Positions 7,651 through 15,135 of a DNA stretch of 36,354 nt are shown here, piece by piece (positions within the stretch are counted from its first letter, which is position 1; each line of letters opens with the position of its first letter). The position numbers were made by a program, and so were the translations under genes. This DNA comes from Daejeonella sp. GTDB lineage: Bacteria > Bacteroidota > Bacteroidia > Sphingobacteriales > Sphingobacteriaceae. The notes beneath the pieces were generated by a model. The model ran no database searches and was not told where the DNA came from. It worked only from the letters and a program-made list of their open reading frames with translations. The DNA is taken from positions 1-36,354 of the forward strand of contig NZ_JAUXXZ010000004.1 of NCBI RefSeq assembly GCF_030684675.1. The letters run 5' to 3'.

Positions 7651-7682
7651 CAAATATAAACAATCTTTTCCGCATTCCGCAA
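7651..7682 (-). promoter_or_regulatory. Bacteroidota-type promoter of the toxin-antitoxin-like pair
   Basis: On the minus strand, TTG (7680-7682), a 21-nt spacer and TATATTTG (7651-7658) match the TTG/TAnnTTTG consensus. The -33 element lies inside the palindrome 7670-7696. Confidence 0.7.
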
Positions 7683-7696
7683 AATGCGGAATGCGG
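7670..7696. promoter_or_regulatory. Perfect inverted repeat, likely operator
   Basis: Arms CCGCATTCCGCA and TGCGGAATGCGG (12 bp each) are separated by AAA. Each arm itself contains two CCGCA boxes. A partial third copy, CGCATTCCG (7624-7632), lies inside the start of the winged-helix gene. Position over the -33 element supports repression of the pair, and it could also affect the divergent glycosyltransferase gene at 7712. Confidence 0.7.
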
Positions 7697-7711
7697 ATTA
7701 ATTAGATTATA

Positions 7712-8266
7712 ATGGAATTACAAATTATTAATCTTCAACACAGATCTGATAGACTTTATCTACTGAAACAGGAATTAGCTATCCAGGAAATAACGAATTA
7801 CAAGATATGGGATGGGGTTTTGGATATTCAGGGTCCCAAAGTTGGCATAGCTAAGGCACATAAACAGATTGTCAAATGGGCAAAGAAGTTAAATTTAGAA
7901 TCCATAGTTATAGCAGAAGACGATATTATATTTACGGATAAAGGAGCCTATAACTATTTCATAAAACAAACTCCCAAAGAATATGATCTATATTTAGGGG
8001 GTATTTATTATGGATATATCAAACATGACCATTCAGTTCCTGATTTTTCTGGCTTGACTTTATATAGAATACATAAGCGGTTTTACAATAGATTTTTATC
8101 ATGCGAGGATTTAGGCGATCTGGATAGGCAATTAGCAGCTAAAGGTAAGTTCATAGTTTGCGATCCCTTTGTCGTAAAACAACGAGCAGGATTTAGTGAC
8201 AATGTTTTGAAGTATATTGATTATGAACAGCTTTTGGGAGGAAGGAATTTTTTTAAGCGAAAATAA
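7712..8266 (+). CDS. Glycosyltransferase family 25-like protein
   Basis: 184 aa. It starts with the GT25 pattern (IINLQHRSDRLYLLKQEL), continues with KVGIAKAHKQIVKWA, and has the metal-binding acidic run VIAEDDIIF near residue 70 and a YLGG strand, all in the order seen in LPS-type glycosyltransferases of the GT-A fold. It is shorter than typical GT25 proteins (about 230-260 aa), so it may be a minimal or phage-type member. Acceptor and sugar are unknown. It has no other glycan genes nearby and shares its upstream region with the AbiEii-like module, so it is probably accessory cargo. Confidence 0.75.
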   Translation: MELQIINLQHRSDRLYLLKQELAIQEITNYKIWDGVLDIQGPKVGIAKAHKQIVKWAKKLNLESIVIAEDDIIFTDKGAYNYFIKQTPKEYDLYLGGIYYGYIKHDHSVPDFSGLTLYRIHKRFYNRFLSCEDLGDLDRQLAAKGKFIVCDPFVVKQRAGFSDNVLKYIDYEQLLGGRNFFKRK

Positions 8267-8403
8267 AAATTTCATTGACGCTACTAAATTGATGTATAGT
8301 AAAAGTCTGTTGCGATTTACCAAAACATTTATAATGTTTGAGCCATTATTAATCGATAAAAAGAATACCAGCGGAAACAGACTGGAATTTTGAGTAAATG
8401 CCG

Positions 8404-8440
8404 AAAAACAACAAACCCCTCAGAACTTAATCTGAAGGGC
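8404..8440 (-). terminator. Intrinsic terminator of tRNA-Val
   Basis: On the minus strand an imperfect hairpin (CCCTTCAGA, loop TTAAGT, TCTGAGGGG; 8416-8439) is followed by a T-rich tract (8404-8415), about 10 nt after the tRNA 3' end. Confidence 0.7.
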
Positions 8441-8449
8441 TTTCTTCCG

Positions 8450-8524
8450 TGGGAGATACTGGGTTCGAACCAGTGACCCCCTGCTTGTAAGGCAGGTGCT
8501 CTGAACCAGCTGAGCTAATCTCCC
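8450..8524 (-). tRNA. tRNA-Val (anticodon UAC)
   Basis: A complete cloverleaf is readable on the minus strand. The acceptor stem GGGAGAT/ATCTCCC pairs perfectly. The D arm is GCTC...GAGC. The anticodon stem CCTGC/GCAGG encloses the loop CTTACAA, giving anticodon TAC (valine). The T arm is ACTGG-TTCGAAC-CCAGT, and the discriminator is A. CCA is not encoded. It has its own promoter (8537-8566) and terminator. A tyrosine integrase gene lies about 240 bp on its 5' side. Confidence 0.97.
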
Positions 8525-8536
8525 GCTTTGGGACTG

Positions 8537-8566
8537 CAAATATAGGAGTAGAGAGGTGGATTGCAA
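8537..8566 (-). promoter_or_regulatory. tRNA-Val promoter
   Basis: On the minus strand, TTG (8564-8566), 19 nt and TATATTTG (8537-8544) fit the Bacteroidota consensus and place the start a few bases before the mature tRNA 5' end. Confidence 0.7.
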
Positions 8567-8649
8567 AATTAATTTGTAAATAGCTGTAACATGCTAGAAA
8601 AGAACAGCTTGCAACAATCCCAAGCGCGCAATCCATCTTACTATATCCC

Positions 8650-8713
8650 CTATTCGACGCAGGCAATTGGCGTAGAGCTACAAAACCTGAAAGGTTTTAG
8701 TACCGTCGAATAG
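8650..8713. repeat. Nested inverted repeat before the integrase, possible att site
   Basis: Outer perfect 10-bp arms CTATTCGACG (8650-8659) and CGTCGAATAG (8704-8713) enclose an inner hairpin AAAACCT-gaa-AGGTTTT (8682-8698). Two direct copies of GTTAGTACA follow (8721-8729 and 8732-8740, 11-bp period), like integrase arm-binding sites. The location between tRNA-Val and the integrase gene suggests a recombination site, though no second copy is visible in the window. Confidence 0.5.
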
Positions 8714-8764
8714 CGCACATGTTAGTACACTGTTAGTACAAGCGGGTGGCCATAAATCATTACT

Positions 8765-10012
8765 ATGGTCTACTATAAGCTAGTTTTAAATGACAAAAGA
8801 GTACGAGAAGATAGTACGTATCCAGTTGAGATACGAATTACCTACTTACGGAAGAACACAACTATTACAACGGGCATTCGCGTCAGGAAAGAACAGTGGG
8901 ATTCCCAAACCCAACAGGTTCGCAAGACCCCCAATTTCCAGAAGCTTAATCAGTCGATAAGCGAGATCTACCTGAAGGTACAGAAGATCGTTCATGAGCT
9001 TGACGACAATGGAACTTTCTCGTTTGTTGCTTTGAGAGAATACCTAGCAGGTAAAGCGAAGCCTGCTAAAGCTCCGAGGATTGAAATGACCTTTAATCAA
9101 TATTCTGCTGATCTAGTCAAGAGCATGTTATCCATCAACCAGGTGGGTAACGCCTTGGTGTATCAAACAGCTTCAAATCGGTTGATAGGATTTGCCGAGG
9201 GACGGATGCTGAGATTTGCGGAGATTGACTACACGTTTCTTGAAAACTTCCAACGCCATCTCATTAGCAAAGGTGTTAAACAGAATTCTGTCAGTAACTA
9301 TCTCAGGACCATCCGGGCTATATACAACAGAGCAATAAAAGCAAAGATCATAGATAGATCCTTTTATCCTTTTACCGATGTTCCCATTAAGTCTGAAAGA
9401 ACTGCGAAGCGTGCTATACTGGCCACCGACCTTGCAAGGATTTATAAACTTGATCTAAAGGAGAATACAAGAGAATGGCATGCAAGGAATTACTTCCTTC
9501 TGAGCTTCTCACTTATAGGTGTTTCGTTTACTGATTTAGCTTATCTGAAACCAATCAATATCGTGAAAGGAAGGATCTTTTACAAGCGAAGAAAAACCAG
9601 AAAAGAATACAGCATTAAATTAACCGCAATAGCGCAGCGAATTATCAATTTATACAAAAGAAAGAATGAAAAGTACCTCTTACCAATCCTACCAGTTTCT
9701 GTAATCGAAGATTCATTGATTGCAAATCAGAAAATACATCAGTGGATCAAAACAACAAATAAATGGATGAAGGAACTTGCCAAGGACTGTGAAATTTCAG
9801 AAACGCTGACAACCTACGTTGCTCGTCATACATGGGCAACTACGGCAAAACGTCTCGGATACTCAAATGAACTAATTGCTGAGGCTATGGGGCATGAATA
9901 TGGGAATAAGATCACTAATATCTATCTAGACAGCTTTGAACAAAGTGTGATTGATGAATTAAACGAAAAAGTAATAAACGCAATTATTATAAATTTGCCG
10001 GAAAAGAACTGA
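8765..10012 (+). CDS. Tyrosine recombinase/integrase of Bacteroidota mobile elements
   Basis: 415 aa in three parts: an arm-binding domain (about 1-100), a SAM-like core-binding domain (about 105-210) and a catalytic domain (about 215-410). Visible active-site residues are R354 (TYVARHTWAT), H377 (AMGHEYGNKITN) and the nucleophile Y387 (IYLDSF), plus a basic K-R-R-K-T beta-hairpin near 275. The box-I arginine position reads IGVSF, with serine (S254) where most family members have Arg; the same substitution is known for IntDOT of CTnDOT. It is probably the integrase of a small or decayed genomic island. No transfer, relaxase or replication gene accompanies it. Confidence 0.93.
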   Translation: MVYYKLVLNDKRVREDSTYPVEIRITYLRKNTTITTGIRVRKEQWDSQTQQVRKTPNFQKLNQSISEIYLKVQKIVHELDDNGTFSFVALREYLAGKAKPAKAPRIEMTFNQYSADLVKSMLSINQVGNALVYQTASNRLIGFAEGRMLRFAEIDYTFLENFQRHLISKGVKQNSVSNYLRTIRAIYNRAIKAKIIDRSFYPFTDVPIKSERTAKRAILATDLARIYKLDLKENTREWHARNYFLLSFSLIGVSFTDLAYLKPINIVKGRIFYKRRKTRKEYSIKLTAIAQRIINLYKRKNEKYLLPILPVSVIEDSLIANQKIHQWIKTTNKWMKELAKDCEISETLTTYVARHTWATTAKRLGYSNELIAEAMGHEYGNKITNIYLDSFEQSVIDELNEKVINAIIINLPEKN

Positions 10013-10074
10013 TCGAATGAGTCACAGTAGCACACCAATACTTTAATAGATTGCGGATAATTAAAATCTTATCA

Positions 10075-10497
10075 ATGAAGAGATCCGCATCTGTTTTCCT
10101 TATTCTGTTAGTTTTCATTTTCAGTTCATGCGACAAAGAGAGTGCTGGTAATCCCAATCTGAATGGCTCTTGGGAATCAAGTACAACAGATATTAAATTA
10201 ACATTCAGAGATGGAAATTTCACTGCCAAAACCGATTATCCTCTATTCAACAACGGTTATCAGGTTTATACAGGCGAATACATTTTGGATGGAAGCAATA
10301 TATATTTGACAGCGCATCAGGTTGAATGGTGGGATAAGGCTTATATGGTTGAGGCTAAAATCACGAAGTATGATAAACCTTTTATAGAACACTATAAATT
10401 CAAAATCAAAGGAGATATACTTGAATTTAACCGGATTAATATTCAAGCTCAGAATTTGCTCATAGATAATGCAGGGGTTTTTGAAAAGAAGAACTGA
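10075..10497 (+). CDS. Lipoprotein with lipocalin-like sequence
   Basis: 140 aa. A type II signal peptide (MKRSASVFLILLVFIFSSC) has its lipobox Cys at residue 19, followed by DKES, so membrane anchoring is predicted. The remaining 120 residues contain NGSWESS, LTFRDGNF, YTGEYILDGSNIYLT and a FKIKGDILEF strand, typical of the small lipocalin-like or META-like lipoproteins common in Bacteroidota. Ligand unknown. A longer frame begins at 10051, but this ATG puts the signal peptide first. It follows the integrase gene by 62 bp and may be island cargo. Confidence 0.8.
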   Translation: MKRSASVFLILLVFIFSSCDKESAGNPNLNGSWESSTTDIKLTFRDGNFTAKTDYPLFNNGYQVYTGEYILDGSNIYLTAHQVEWWDKAYMVEAKITKYDKPFIEHYKFKIKGDILEFNRINIQAQNLLIDNAGVFEKKN

Positions 10498-10785
10498 ACT
10501 GTGCTAAATTACTCATAGCTGCTTGTTATAATTTTACCCGGACTGCTCAGTAATCTATCACAAGCCATCTTTTTATAGGCGAGTCCAGGTACCCTAAAAT
10601 ATTACCAACAATCCCTCTTATAGGGAAATGAAAGTCATTTCGAAAAAAAAGAGAAACTAAAGAGCTTTAAATTTATTATAAAGAAACGCGTAAAATTATG
10701 TCCCAAAAAATCAATGACCGATCAAAGTGAGTTCCTTAAATAAACCGGTCTTGATCTGCAAGTAATAGGGCTATAATATTTTTTT

Positions 10786-12531
10786 CTATCGGAAACTATA
10801 ACCAAGAGATAAGCCCGCCCACGATCTCACGCGCCGGTCAAGGTAAGTTGGTGTCCACATTGCACGTAAGAGTAAGCCCTCCCTGAGTGGTTGCAGGCGG
10901 TAACCAAGATTAAAAACGGCAGCAACATCCAGGTCGGGTCCCTGAGAAGATTTATTTACTATAAACGAGGGAGTAAGACCCAGGCCTGTTTCAATGCCGC
11001 TACGTTCATTCCGAAAGATATAATTATAAGAAAGCGGAACTGACAAATGGGTACCAGGCTCATTGTTCTCGTAGGATGTACCTGTGTAACCCACTCCTAT
11101 CCCGAAACCCGGTCCGTCATTTCTTCCGGGCCTTAAACGCATATCAAAATTCCCGGAGAGCCCGCGGCCATTGCCCCCTCCCTCAACAAAAATCGCTTTC
11201 CGATATTTTCCGGGCGGTGCCTTAGCTACAAACTCTTTTTGTTTCTTTTCCTTCGGAGAGGGTAAGATCAATTGTTTATTAAGACTATACCCGATCGATA
11301 TGCCCGGCCAAAATGGAGGATAAAAATAGCCCTTCCCGATATACATAAAAGAATTGGTTGCTCTAAGCATCAAGCCTCTTGTTGCCTGATAACGATATCC
11401 TATAGTTAGTATTTCTGCTGACGTTAATTTGGGATGAGCTTCATCCGCATCCAAATCAATGAAGAAATTTTCGTTACCGGAAACATTATACAGAAGAGTA
11501 ATTCCCAGGCCGCTTTCAAAACCGTGCTTTCTTTGGCCAACAATATAGTTGATCCCCAGAGGTACAGTTATATAATCGTCGAAATATTTATCCGGCACCA
11601 TGCCTGCTCCTGCCCTGATACCAAAACCATCATTTCTGTTTCGCTTAAGGCGCATATCGTAGTTCGCGGTCAATATCAAGCCATTTCCAGCTAATTCGGC
11701 AAAAACGACTTTCCGGTGTTTTCCGTCTAAGGGCGAAGCCTGGATTTTATCCGGTTCTTCAATATTTTTTGAAAAACTATATTTATAAATCAGATCCAGA
11801 CCGATAAAACCAGGACGTGTATTGAACGTCCCGTTATACATTTTGTCATTCATCTGAACTTTTAAAATCCCTGCTCCAATTGGTTTCAATCCAAAGCTCT
11901 TCCTTATACCAAACACTAAGCTACTCCCTGAACCTAAGCTTCTTTCTATTCCTATGGAGGAAGCGATGTTCAGATCGAACCTATGACCTGTTGCGGGGAT
12001 GTCCACCAGCAGATCAGCCGGCAAAGTAGAAGGTACATCGGGATCAAAACGAACAGCACGGTTAAACCCAGCCTGGAAACCGTCATAGTTATCTGCGCTG
12101 TAACTATAGTACCGCAGGGAAGGCTCGGCAACAATCCGGACAGAGGTGCGTTCATTTAAATTGAATTGGCGTAAGGCACGAGCTGACAGCGCATGATAAT
12201 GATAGGGATCAAAATAATTACTCCACCATATGTCACCCTTGTCCTGCTTCGTACCGAAGGCTGTACTTGGTGCAACGAAATCAATACCATAAACAACCGA
12301 GCCTAAGGCAAGTCCTGCACCGATCCCCCACTTCTGGTTAAGCATATAAGTATAAGTTGCTCCGAGATCAAAACCCATTTTCGTAGGACTGCTGATTTTT
12401 GCAGGAGATGGGTTCACAATTTCCGGTTTAGCACTTAGGTTCGGCGTGATACGAAACTCTATAGAACTTTGGCCCCTGACTATTTGAAAGGGTATCAGCA
12501 GCATAAAAGCCAATAATCTAAACATGTTCAT
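10786..12531 (-). CDS. Outer-membrane beta-barrel protein with internal duplication
   Basis: 581 aa with a signal peptide (residues 1-20, cleavage near VRG-QS). Residues 50-255 form a porin-like strand-rich domain. Two homologous modules follow: A (about 270-418, starting GKHRKVVFAELAGNG) and B (about 441-581, starting GKYRKAIFVEGGGNG). Both share DMRL-x4-NDG and a G-x-E-(S/T)-GLG segment, and the protein ends in an aromatic strand (GLSLGYSFR). A Lys/Pro-rich linker (425-440) separates the modules. Each module resembles half of a small barrel, so the protein may form one large or two small barrels. It overlaps the upstream barrel gene by 4 nt (ATGA), implying coupled expression. Function unknown. 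Confidence 0.8.
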   Translation of the reverse strand: MNMFRLLAFMLLIPFQIVRGQSSIEFRITPNLSAKPEIVNPSPAKISSPTKMGFDLGATYTYMLNQKWGIGAGLALGSVVYGIDFVAPSTAFGTKQDKGDIWWSNYFDPYHYHALSARALRQFNLNERTSVRIVAEPSLRYYSYSADNYDGFQAGFNRAVRFDPDVPSTLPADLLVDIPATGHRFDLNIASSIGIERSLGSGSSLVFGIRKSFGLKPIGAGILKVQMNDKMYNGTFNTRPGFIGLDLIYKYSFSKNIEEPDKIQASPLDGKHRKVVFAELAGNGLILTANYDMRLKRNRNDGFGIRAGAGMVPDKYFDDYITVPLGINYIVGQRKHGFESGLGITLLYNVSGNENFFIDLDADEAHPKLTSAEILTIGYRYQATRGLMLRATNSFMYIGKGYFYPPFWPGISIGYSLNKQLILPSPKEKKQKEFVAKAPPGKYRKAIFVEGGGNGRGLSGNFDMRLRPGRNDGPGFGIGVGYTGTSYENNEPGTHLSVPLSYNYIFRNERSGIETGLGLTPSFIVNKSSQGPDLDVAAVFNLGYRLQPLREGLLLRAMWTPTYLDRRVRSWAGLSLGYSFR

Positions 12532-13385
12532 CGATTGAATTTTTCAGGTTCCTTATATCTTCTCACCAGCGAGTAGCCGAACTGTAAAGCCACATAACTG
12601 CCTGTATCACTGAATGTCCCACTTTGTTTCCCGCTAGTCTGGTAAAGGTTATATTGTCCGCTGTTATACCTTACACCTGAAAAGCTGGCATTGACTCCAA
12701 AAAAGATCTGATTGCCGTTCCTCAAAGTTTTTGATGCCCGCACATTCGCCGTATAGCTTAACCATGGCTTATGTTCAGGAAAATCTACACGGATATTCTG
12801 TATTGGGTGATTAACATGCGAATCATCGTAATAAGAGGAGCCGCTTTGTAAACCGTAATCATTTAATTGACTTAGACTAACTCCCGCCATAATTGAAGGA
12901 TGCCATTTGCCGATCTTTTTTGCTGAGGTATAGCCAGCTTGAATCGGAAAATAGATATGTCCGTTTACGAGGTTGACATTTGTTTGCCCAAAATTGGAAA
13001 TACTGGGACCTCCGGCAGGAAAATCATTGTAGTCAATATTGAACTTGTAAGCAACCGGAATCATTCGGAAGTGTATTCCTGAGACAAAAGTAAAGCCACT
13101 CTGGCTCACTCTATGGTAGTCTACGCCAGCCGAAAATCCGGGGGAATTCAATCTTTTCATGACGTCCTTATCAGTTGTCCTGGTGATGATAGTGCCCGTT
13201 CTGAACAGGGGTTGAACGTCAATGGATATATATTCCCGGCTCTTATGGGCTGCCTGCTGCTTTAACAGGATACTATCCTGGGCATAGGAAAAACTCATAT
13301 TCGCCAACATAAGCATAGTCAATAATAGCCCGGCCGGCCAAACCGTTCGGGCGGGCTTATTCGATAGTAATTGCAATAAAGGCAT
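12528..13385 (-). CDS. Outer-membrane beta-barrel protein, 285 aa
   Basis: A long hydrophobic signal region (about residues 14-36, cleavage after SYAQ) is followed by an extracytoplasmic segment and alternating aromatic beta-strands. These include FSAGVDYHRV, HIYFPIQAGYTSAKKIGKW, SIMAGVSLSQL, FFGVNASFSGVRYNSG and YVALQFGYSLVRRY, a layout like PorT/OmpA-type barrels of Bacteroidota. It is the first gene of a two-gene unit, ahead of the duplicated barrel protein. Upstream on this strand TATATTTA, a near match to the -7 box, lies within 30 bp. Other in-frame Met codons at residues 24 and 30 would shorten the signal, so the start is not certain. Confidence 0.78.
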   Translation of the reverse strand: MPLLQLLSNKPARTVWPAGLLLTMLMLANMSFSYAQDSILLKQQAAHKSREYISIDVQPLFRTGTIITRTTDKDVMKRLNSPGFSAGVDYHRVSQSGFTFVSGIHFRMIPVAYKFNIDYNDFPAGGPSISNFGQTNVNLVNGHIYFPIQAGYTSAKKIGKWHPSIMAGVSLSQLNDYGLQSGSSYYDDSHVNHPIQNIRVDFPEHKPWLSYTANVRASKTLRNGNQIFFGVNASFSGVRYNSGQYNLYQTSGKQSGTFSDTGSYVALQFGYSLVRRYKEPEKFNR

Positions 13386-13970
13386 AGCTAACGGGGTAGA
13401 TCGTCATTTAAATATAACTTAAAATTTGTTTACTATATCATTGTATTACACTATTAGAAACACGCAACAAGGTAAATATTCTACCAGAGCAGGATTACAG
13501 CTTGTTTAGTCACTATTAATTTAAAAGGCAAGCAAAGATCATCCAGCTTAACAGAGCATCCTGAGTTTTAGAATATCATCCTTACAAAAGATGGTTATCT
13601 TAGTTTCGCTGATGAATTAATTCAATCAATGATTGCTCTATTACTAGGCTAACGTAATCTTAGTACATTGTTGGAAAAAAGGCAGACATTTAGTGCTGTA
13701 ACAGCGTGTTTAACAAACCATAATCTCTACCACAATTAGAAGCAAATGCGAATATTCCTTTTCCTCTTTCTTTTAGCTCTATAGTCCGAACTGAGATTCT
13801 TGTGATTAAATGATTCGTAGGATTCAAACCTAATAAGGGAAATCATAGAAATCTTAAAAATCAAATAAATCACAGTTCAGACAATGAATGTGGCTAAGAT
13901 GTAATCCTGGTCTGAAATCATGAGCGTTTATAAAGAGAATTTGTATCTTTAATAAAACTCTTTCAATAAC
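13386..13970. other. Gene-free stretch of 585 bp with a dispersed repeat
   Basis: No coding frame is convincing. The only structure seen is the inverted repeat element at 13784-13883. The left end should contain the promoter of the outer-membrane barrel pair. Confidence 0.5.
13784..13883. repeat. GTCTGAACTGTGATT-type inverted repeat, copy 1
   Basis: The ends GTCCGAACTGAGATT and AATCACAGTTCAGAC are inverted with two mismatches over 15 bp; the interior is A/T-rich. It is a diverged copy of the perfect element at 17531-17628 and is a non-coding dispersed repeat. Confidence 0.7.
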
Positions 13971-14338
13971 ATGTCCAGGGAACTCATTAACAATGGATTA
14001 AGGATATTATGTGTGCCTGTTATCCTTTTTATTCTCTTGCTTCCATTCTCGTTCCTGACTGGATGGAATAATGGAATATAGGTACGGCTTTATTTTGCTG
14101 GTTTTTCCTGATTCCTTTTGTTGCTGAGTATGTTCCAACTATTTTTTCGGCCGACAAAAATCAATTGAAGGAATCGCTTATCGGAATGTCGATCTTTTAT
14201 TCTTTTATGATATTCATGATCTATAAACACTACTATTCAGACTTTTTTTTCATTATGATGCTGAGTGCTGTGGTTAATATGGGGTCAATAAGTATTATTT
14301 CTAAGGTCAAGAGAATGTATAGAAACCCCTCGTACTAG
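13971..14338 (+). pseudogene. Frameshifted small membrane protein
   Basis: An ATG frame encodes MSRELINNGLRILCVPVI and a hydrophobic helix, then stops at TAG (14079-14081) after GWNNGI. The reading continues in another frame from 14081 (GTALFCWFFLIPF...) to TAG at 14336-14338 with two more hydrophobic helices and a basic tail (SKVKRMYRNPSY). Removing one TA from ATATA (14076-14080) restores a single frame of about 121 aa with three or four helices. The likeliest history is a 2-bp TA duplication inactivating the gene; a sequencing error or slippage-based phase variation is possible. No family is recognised. Confidence 0.72.
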
Positions 14339-14389
14339 CATAATTTACCGCACCAAAATTATCTTATCTTTATTCCTAAAGCACTGTAA

Positions 14390-14593
14390 ATGATGACCCT
14401 AGCATATCTAAATATATCAGGTCCTGAAGTCATTTTGATCATTTTGTATTTCTTGCTGATCATTTGGGCCGGGCATTATGGTCGCCATACAGTATTAGGC
14501 TACTGGGGTACAATTATGATTGGGCTATTCGCCAGCCCACTCTTAGCCTTCGCAATAGTTTTTTACCTAAGATCCACCAGGCCTTTGCTTTGA
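14390..14593 (+). CDS. Small two-TM protein, 67 aa
   Basis: Two helices (about residues 11-28 and 37-60) are joined by a basic turn (GHYGRHTVLGYWG). The second helix carries GLFASPLLAFAIVFYLRS, the (F/L)xSPL pattern shared by many short Bacteroidota membrane proteins of unknown function. It follows the frameshifted membrane gene by 51 bp in the same direction. ATG codons at 14390 and 14393 are both possible starts. Expected in the inner membrane. Confidence 0.6.
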   Translation: MMTLAYLNISGPEVILIILYFLLIIWAGHYGRHTVLGYWGTIMIGLFASPLLAFAIVFYLRSTRPLL

Positions 14594-14691
14594 ATGTCAC
14601 CCTGATGAAAATCAGGGCCAATAACAAGAGTAACCTGCCTACCGAAAAACTTTAAAATAAATACCCGGATAGTTTACTAAGTCCTTCAAAA

Positions 14692-14738
14692 TAATATTGC
14701 AATATACAATAATCAATCGTAATATTGCAATATACAAT
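14692..14738. promoter_or_regulatory. Twin palindromic operators of the ars operon
   Basis: The 19-bp sequence TAATATTGCAATATACAAT occurs twice (14692-14710 and 14720-14738, 28 bp apart). Each copy contains the 12-bp perfect palindrome ATATTGCAATAT. The second copy ends one base before the arsR start codon. Twin palindromes directly in front of an ArsR-family gene are the usual arrangement for a self-repressing metalloid-responsive promoter. No TAnnTTTG box is evident. Confidence 0.7.
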
Positions 14739-14739
14739 T

Positions 14740-15072
14740 ATGGGACTAACAAAAGCAGATATCTTCAGCAAAGAACAAAACAGATTAGCTATGCTCCTGA
14801 AAGCATTGGCTCATCCTGCACGGATTGCGATTCTTCAACGAATCATGATCTCAAATACCTGTATCTGCGGGGATTTGGTTGGTGAATTAGGTCTGGCGCA
14901 GGCAACCATTTCACAGCATCTTAAAGAATTAAAAAGCATCGGACTGATCAAAGGTTCGATCGAAGGGACCAGCGTATGCTATTGCATTGACCCGGATACA
15001 TGGAAGGTATTGGAATCAGTCATGAAGGATTTTCTGGCTAATTATAAAGGAAAAACGATCTGCTGCCAGTAG
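14740..15072 (+). CDS. arsR: ArsR-family metalloid-responsive repressor
   Basis: 110 aa with a winged helix-turn-helix: LLKALAHPARIAILQ (about 19-33), the helix ELGLAQATISQHLKEL (49-64), then the wing LIKGSIEGTSVCYCI (69-83). Candidate As(III) thiolates are C41 and C43 (NTCICGDLV, at the place of the classical ELCVCDL motif), with more cysteines at 80, 82 and 108-109. The ArsR family releases its operator when trivalent arsenic binds. A TTG five codons upstream extends the frame, but this ATG directly follows the second operator and is preferred. It is the first gene of the ars operon, 63 bp before arsC. Confidence 0.93.
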   Translation: MGLTKADIFSKEQNRLAMLLKALAHPARIAILQRIMISNTCICGDLVGELGLAQATISQHLKELKSIGLIKGSIEGTSVCYCIDPDTWKVLESVMKDFLANYKGKTICCQ

Positions 15073-15135
15073 AAATGTATAAAAAGTAAGTACAAACAAT
15101 CCCGTACTTACGGGAGAAATTGATAAAAATAACAG

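Noticed and set aside
8427-8666. 79-codon minus-strand frame
   Set aside because: It runs through tRNA-Val and its promoter and has no protein-like features.
10605-10630. TCCCT...AGGGA hairpin between convergent genes as a bidirectional terminator
   Set aside because: The stem is only 5 bp with no T-run on either strand near it.
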